A program made the translations under genes and the position numbers. The notes below the pieces were generated by a model. That model had not been told where the DNA came from. It saw only the letters and a program-made list of their open reading frames with translations, and did no database searches. From CAYSRM01 sp964475205 (GTDB taxonomy: Bacteria; Verrucomicrobiota; Kiritimatiellia; UBA8416; CAYSRM01), in NCBI GenBank assembly GCA_964475205.1, contig CAYYVQ010000038.1, positions 1 through 26,742 on the forward strand: DNA of 26,742 nucleotides, in the 5' to 3' direction. Below, piece by piece: positions 23,973-26,742 of this stretch (position 1 is the first letter of the stretch; every line of letters starts with the position of its first letter).

Positions 23973-24286
23973 TCTTTTCCTCTTATATATATCGCGTTTC
24001 CGCCGGAATTATGCCGTGGTTACAGAGATGACCAGCGTTTTTTCTTATTCTTATCAAAGCCCTGACACTAGCTTTATTGCCGGGGATTATCAAGCCTAAC
24101 CCGCATATCTCACGGAATTCCTGCTGCGAGTCAAAAAAATCTTCCGCAAACCCCCAGAACCATGCCCGCAATATAAACAGCTCCCATCACCAGCATCCAG
24201 CCCCCTGGCTTTTACCACTTGCGCTATTTGCTACATGTAGTATAGAATTCCACCATTAGTTAATCGTAACCAGTCAGGAGAAACAA
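23973..24286. other. Intergenic region between lysS and the CsgG-like gene, with a partial repeat
   Basis: This 314-bp gap lies between divergent genes. The segment 24096-24119 matches 59-82 (upstream of accD) in 23 of 24 positions and includes CCCGCATATCTCAC. The matching inverted arm seen at the first locus is absent here, so this looks like a truncated copy. A TATATATA run near 23983-23991 could be a -10 for lysS, but I found no matching -35. The promoter-like signals for the CsgG-like gene lie at the right end. I see no coding region. Confidence 0.6.
24219..24246 (+). promoter_or_regulatory. Possible promoter for the CsgG-like gene
   Basis: TTGCGC at 24219-24224 and TATAGA at 24241-24246 are 16 bp apart and about 40 bp before the start codon. 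Each matches the sigma-70 consensus at about four of six positions, so the call is weak, but the position fits a short leader with AGGAG at 24276-24280. Confidence 0.35.
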
Positions 24287-25228
24287 ATGAATAAGCTTTT
24301 GACAACCATTCTTGCTGCAATCGCACTTTTCTCAACTCTCTGTGTTCACGCTGCCGAAGATGAGGCCGCTAAAACAAAAGGGGGGCTCAGATATACGGTT
24401 ACAGTTCAAAAATTTAAAAACGAAGCAGGATGGCGCGGGCAATGGGATCTTGGCAATGGCTTCACAACCATTATGACCGACATACTCAATTCCACCGGCC
24501 AATTCACGGTTTTAGCGGATCCCGAAATGCGAGCGGCCGCAATGAATGAGCAGGATCTTGGCAGATCAGGCCGGGTCAAACAAGGCAAGAAAACACCCAA
24601 AACCGGCGAAATGACACCGGCCCAACTCATGGTGCGCGGCTCCATCACTCATGTTCAAGAAACCTCCGGCGGAAGCGGCGGAATAGGCTTCAAAGGCATC
24701 CGTATCGGCGGCTCGAAAGCAAGCGCGGAAGTCAACATTACCATCTATCTGATGGATACAACCACCGGCCAGGTCGTAGCGTCCAAAAAAGTTGTCGGCA
24801 AATCCGGCAAAAAAGGACTCTCCCTGGGATACAGCGGATCGAAGCTCGGCGGACTTACCGGCGACCTGGAAGGCTTCAAAAAAGACAATATCGGCCAGGC
24901 CTGCGAACACGCCGCGTCACAGGCAACAGAATTTCTTGTTGAACAACTCGACAACGTTACCTGGGAAGGCACCATCGCTCTTGTCAACGATAACCTTATA
25001 GTAATAAACCGCGGAACACGCGAAGGCGTGGAAAAAGGCGATAAGTTCAAAGTAGGCAAGGCACAGGAGATCCGGGACCCGGACAGCGGCGAACTGCTTG
25101 ACACCATGATGAGCACCGTAGCCGAGCTCGAAATTATCAACGTTAAAGATAAAGTAAGCTACGCTAAACCAATTTCCGGCGCTGATAAAATCGAAAAAGG
25201 TATGACCATTATGCCTCTTTCCAACTGA
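24287..25228 (+). CDS. Secreted CsgG/FlgT-like protein
   Basis: A 313-aa exported protein. Residues 1-22 form a signal peptide (MNKLLTTILAAIALFSTLCVHA, in pieces: KLLTTILAAIALFSTLC then VHA|AEDE) with a probable type I site; the Cys lacks a lipobox, so it is not an obvious lipoprotein. Residues about 35-215 resemble the CsgG/HfaB/LpoB fold: YTVTVQKFKNEAGWRGQWDLG, a 'GFTTIMTDILNSTGQFTVL' segment, and VRGSITHVQE. A Gly/Lys/Ser-rich stretch lies around 125-180. The C-terminus (about 225-313: NDNLIVINRGTREGVEKGD, then RDPDSGELL) resembles the FlgT C-terminal domain. No curli or flagellar genes are near, so a general periplasmic or outer-membrane assembly role is all I can infer. AGGAG lies 6 nt before the ATG. 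Confidence 0.78.
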   Translation: MNKLLTTILAAIALFSTLCVHAAEDEAAKTKGGLRYTVTVQKFKNEAGWRGQWDLGNGFTTIMTDILNSTGQFTVLADPEMRAAAMNEQDLGRSGRVKQGKKTPKTGEMTPAQLMVRGSITHVQETSGGSGGIGFKGIRIGGSKASAEVNITIYLMDTTTGQVVASKKVVGKSGKKGLSLGYSGSKLGGLTGDLEGFKKDNIGQACEHAASQATEFLVEQLDNVTWEGTIALVNDNLIVINRGTREGVEKGDKFKVGKAQEIRDPDSGELLDTMMSTVAELEIINVKDKVSYAKPISGADKIEKGMTIMPLSN

Positions 25229-25233
25229 GCAAG

Positions 25234-25761
25234 ATGGCAATATCCCGCTCGAATATAGTGCTTACCGGAATGCCCGGTTCCGGTAAAAGCACCGTCGGCG
25301 TACTCCTGGCAAAGAGCACGTCCATGGATTTCATTGATACGGACGTCCTTATTCAAACCCGGCAGAACAAAAGTCTACAGGAAATTGTAAACAATGAAGG
25401 ATATCTTGCTCTCAGGCAGATAGAAGAAAAGCTGCTCCTGGAACTTGAACTTTCAAACCACGTTATCGCAACCGGCGGCAGCGCCATTTACAGCTCGAAA
25501 GCCATGGAGCATCTCCGAAAAACCGGCGCTGTTATCTTCCTTGATGCCGATCTCAAAACGCTGCGCAACAGGGTCACAGACTTCTCGATTCGCGGTCTGG
25601 CCAAGCGCCCCGGCCAAACCCTGGAACAACTCTTTATTGAACGTTATCCGCTTTACAAAAAATACGCCGACTCAAAAATCTCCTGCTCCAATCTCAGCCA
25701 GGAACAAGTATGCGCCGAAATTATCCAGACCGTCTCCCCAAAAAAACGCCATAGCGCTTAA
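25234..25761 (+). CDS. aroK: Shikimate kinase
   Basis: The 175-aa enzyme phosphorylates shikimate with ATP, the step before AroA. The P-loop is LTGMPGSGKSTVG (about 10-22). The shikimate-binding DTD lies at about 36-38, ATGGSAIYS at about 82-90 corresponds to the family's ATGGG.V segment, and the LID region is RGLAKRP (about 118-124). The start lies 5 bp after the stop of the CsgG-like gene with no strong ribosome binding site, suggesting translational coupling. With aroB and aroA it covers three shikimate pathway steps in the window. Confidence 0.94.
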   Translation: MAISRSNIVLTGMPGSGKSTVGVLLAKSTSMDFIDTDVLIQTRQNKSLQEIVNNEGYLALRQIEEKLLLELELSNHVIATGGSAIYSSKAMEHLRKTGAVIFLDADLKTLRNRVTDFSIRGLAKRPGQTLEQLFIERYPLYKKYADSKISCSNLSQEQVCAEIIQTVSPKKRHSA

Positions 25762-25781
25762 CAACCCGCGCGCTTTCCCTC

Positions 25782-25809
25782 TTGATCTTCTGGCGCCACC
25801 TGCTATAGT
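25782..25809 (+). promoter_or_regulatory. Probable promoter of tRNA-Pro
   Basis: TTGATC at 25782-25787 and TATAGT at 25804-25809 (five of six matches to TATAAT) are 16 bp apart. A start near 25816 would place the mature tRNA 5' end about 15 nt downstream, normal for a tRNA transcription unit. Any transcript would run through the tRNA into the downstream element. Confidence 0.55.
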
Positions 25810-25830
25810 ACTGCTCGCATTACCTTGTTT

Positions 25831-25907
25831 CGGGGCGTAGCGCAGCCTGGCAGCGCGCAACGTTCGGGTCGTTGAAGTCGTGGGTTCGAATCCCACCGCC
25901 CCGACCA
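25831..25907 (+). tRNA. tRNA-Pro (anticodon CGG)
   Basis: The cloverleaf is complete: acceptor CGGGGCG/CGCCCCG with all seven pairs including the C1-G72 pair typical of bacterial tRNA-Pro, D stem GCGC/GCGC, anticodon stem CAACG/CGTTG with loop TTCGGGT (anticodon CGG, reading CCG), T stem GTGGG/CCCAC with loop TTCGAAT, discriminator A, and an encoded CCA (25905-25907). From A58 in the T loop to three bases past CCA (25889-25910), the sequence is repeated exactly at 26079-26100. Confidence 0.97.
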
Positions 25908-26100
25908 TTTGGTATATTCCAGACACAACAGTAACTTTCAGATCCATATCAAACTTGTTTCCGATAAAGGGATGAGAACCCACGAAGTGGGTTTGTCTAC
26001 CTCAATGCGGGAGCTTCGAGGTAGTGGCTGGCCTTGAGCCAGCCCCGAAGGGCAAGGCCGTCGGGCGACGGCCGCAGCAATCCCACCGCCCCGACCATTT
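25889..26100 (+). mobile_element. tRNA-3'-end element, copy 2 (at tRNA-Pro)
   Basis: Same architecture as the copy at tRNA-Lys: the tRNA 3' end from A58 plus TTT (25889-25910, 22 bp), a 58-bp A/T-rich spacer (25911-25968), a 110-bp core (25969-26078), and an exact copy of the 22 bp (26079-26100). The repeat period is 190 bp. The core begins GGGATGAGAACCC and ends CCGCAGC. Hairpins by core position: 10-26 (AACCCAC/GTGGGTT, GAA loop), 29-56 (CTACCTC/GAGGTAG with an inner GC-GGGA-GC), 58-76 (GGCTGGC/GCCAGCC) and 88-105 (GGCCGTC/GACGGCC). No integrase, transposase or other gene is inside. It leaves the tRNA intact, as integrative elements do. Mechanism unknown. Confidence 0.82.
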
Positions 26101-26142
26101 CAGATTTCCGGCGACGAAATCGCCGGAAATCTGAAATGGTCG
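26092..26142. repeat. Perfect 23-bp inverted repeat with 5-nt loop
   Basis: The arms 26092-26114 and 26120-26142 are exact reverse complements around CGAAA. The left arm begins inside the distal copy of the tRNA-Pro 3' end (CGACCATTT), so the right arm ends with an inverted copy of that tail (AAATGGTCG). No T-run follows, so an intrinsic terminator is less likely than a recombination or insertion product, though it would form a very stable RNA hairpin. Confidence 0.85.
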
Positions 26143-26578
26143 AACCTCCTTCAAGATATTAGAACCTATTTTGAAAGTCAATCAGGATAGAACGTAACAG
26201 GAGTACAGCCCTCCTCGCTGGCGCTCGTCGGGAACATACCACGTTGGCATTCCGGTTGCGGAGCAACCTCATTCCAACCCATCCCCGTCGGCCTCCCGGC
26301 CTCCCCCGCATGAGGCGTGCCGGACAAGCTCGGCACTTCTCATGCAAAATCCCCTCTGCGCTTCCGCGCATTCATGCGCCACACGCACCTCGTCAACGCT
26401 TGACGCAGGCTTGTGTGCCTAGTCGCCCCGACCTCTTCGGGAGTCGGGGCTCCGTGGTGTCGAGCATCCGGCTTCGCAAGCCGGGAAGCTCAACTTATTG
26501 CTCTTTGTTATCTCAGCCGAAACCATCAAGAACGAAAAGAGAAGCCATCATGCGCCGAAGGCGCTGAAAAATGGTGGC
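26143..26578. other. Hairpin-rich non-coding region
   Basis: About 435 bp without a convincing gene. Several stable hairpins follow each other: GGTTGC/GCAACC nested in GTTGG/CCAAC (about 26242-26277), GCATGAG/CTCATGC enclosing GTGCCG/CGGCAC (about 26309-26346), CCCCGAC/GTCGGGG (about 26426-26448), CCGGCTT/AAGCCGG (about 26468-26485), and an AGCCATCAT/ATGGTGGCT stem enclosing GCGCC/GGCGC (about 26542-26579). Arg- and Ala-rich frames here look like translations of repeats. It may be a cluster of intergenic repeats, a decayed gene or a structured RNA; I cannot decide. Confidence 0.5.
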
Positions 26579-26742
26579 TTACGATACATTTGTAACCTTG
26601 ACGATTTCCTTCAGTTTCGAAATCAGGACATCTCGCTGTTTGTACCTGGGGTTCTTGGAAATCAAGTAGTGTGCAATGTAATGGCAGTTAGCCCAACTTT
26701 CGCGGTCAAAAAAAGAGAGTGTTGATCCTCAACGACTTACGG
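26579..26742 (-). pseudogene. C-terminal fragment of an unknown gene, with a probable frameshift
   Basis: On the minus strand a natural-looking C-terminus reads FFDRESWANCHYIAHYL, then ISKNPRYKQRDVLISKLKE, ending IVKVTNVS and TAA at 26579-26581. Upstream, this frame meets a TGA within about 15 codons of the window edge. A neighbouring frame reads RKSLRINTLFF up to the same place, and a run of seven T (A at 26708-26714 on the plus strand) lies exactly at the junction. This suggests a one-base frameshift, from mutation or sequencing error, or a slippery site. The gene continues beyond the window. I do not recognise the family. Confidence 0.45.

Noticed and set aside
23983..23991. TATATATA as a -10 box for lysS
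   Set aside because: No -35-like hexamer at suitable spacing on the minus strand, so it was left out as a feature.
26242..26277. attC-like integron site (GTTGG...CCAAC with an inner stem)
   Set aside because: The arms are in the wrong order for attC, which runs AAC first and GTT last; no integron integrase or cassette gene is nearby.
26159..26371. 70-aa minus-strand open frame in the hairpin-rich tail
   Set aside because: Arg/Ala/Gly-rich composition follows from the inverted repeats; no ribosome binding site or family resemblance.
1..26742. CRISPR array, toxin-antitoxin pair, prophage or defence island
   Set aside because: No regularly spaced repeats, nuclease, phage structural or restriction genes were seen; the window is mostly core metabolism.

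Overview
The window reads as one stretch of a Gram-negative bacterial chromosome of roughly 50% GC, dense in housekeeping genes. A LolCD-type ABC system implies an outer membrane with lipoproteins. Three traits make me favour a PVC-superphylum relative (Kiritimatiellota, Lentisphaerota or Verrucomicrobiota type), with Omnitrophota as the alternative: a free-standing IMP cyclohydrolase, the run trpS-scpA-scpB-aroQ-hisC-tyrA-aroA-cmk, and many short hairpin repeats between genes. This placement is inference from gene content; there is no rRNA gene here to test it.

Layout. (1) 1-4512, plus strand: a repeat and promoter, then accD, a small ParB-domain gene, accA, and a large gene fusing an oxaloacetate/pyruvate-type carboxyltransferase to an AccB-type biotin carrier. 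No biotin carboxylase (accC) is present. (2) 4540-10910, minus strand: a free-standing IMP cyclohydrolase, a QueD-like gene, a PHP phosphoesterase, the two subunits of class I fumarase, fmt, aroB, and an unknown gene broken by one in-frame TGA. (3) 11215-11892, plus: tsaB. (4) 12078-19114, minus: trpS, scpA, scpB, chorismate mutase, hisC, tyrA, aroA, cmk and tRNA-Lys, mostly touching or overlapping. (5) 19282-20496, plus: an ApgM-type phosphoglycerate mutase. (6) 20529-23972, minus: lysS, lolC/E, lolD. (7) 24287-25761, plus: a secreted CsgG/FlgT-like protein and aroK. (8) 25831-26742: tRNA-Pro, then a mostly non-coding, hairpin-rich tail ending in a broken gene fragment.

Metabolic theme. Five genes of aromatic amino acid synthesis (aroB, aroK, aroA, aroQ, tyrA), plus hisC as a possible aromatic aminotransferase, lie in three places in the window. 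The first operon is devoted to biotin-dependent carboxyl transfer for malonyl-CoA and fatty acid synthesis.

The most unusual item is a pair of related elements, 188 and 190 bp in repeat period, inserted at the 3' ends of tRNA-Lys(CTT) and tRNA-Pro(CGG). Each is bounded by an exact 21-22 bp copy of the tRNA 3' end starting at the same tRNA position (A58 in the T loop). Each holds a 57-58 bp spacer and a core of exactly 110 bp. The two cores match at 91 of 110 positions and fold into four hairpins. At least four base pairs differ between copies by double changes that keep pairing, so the fold appears to be selected. No integrase or other protein is encoded inside. I do not recognise this element; it behaves like a tiny non-autonomous integrative element or structured RNA specific for tRNA 3' ends.
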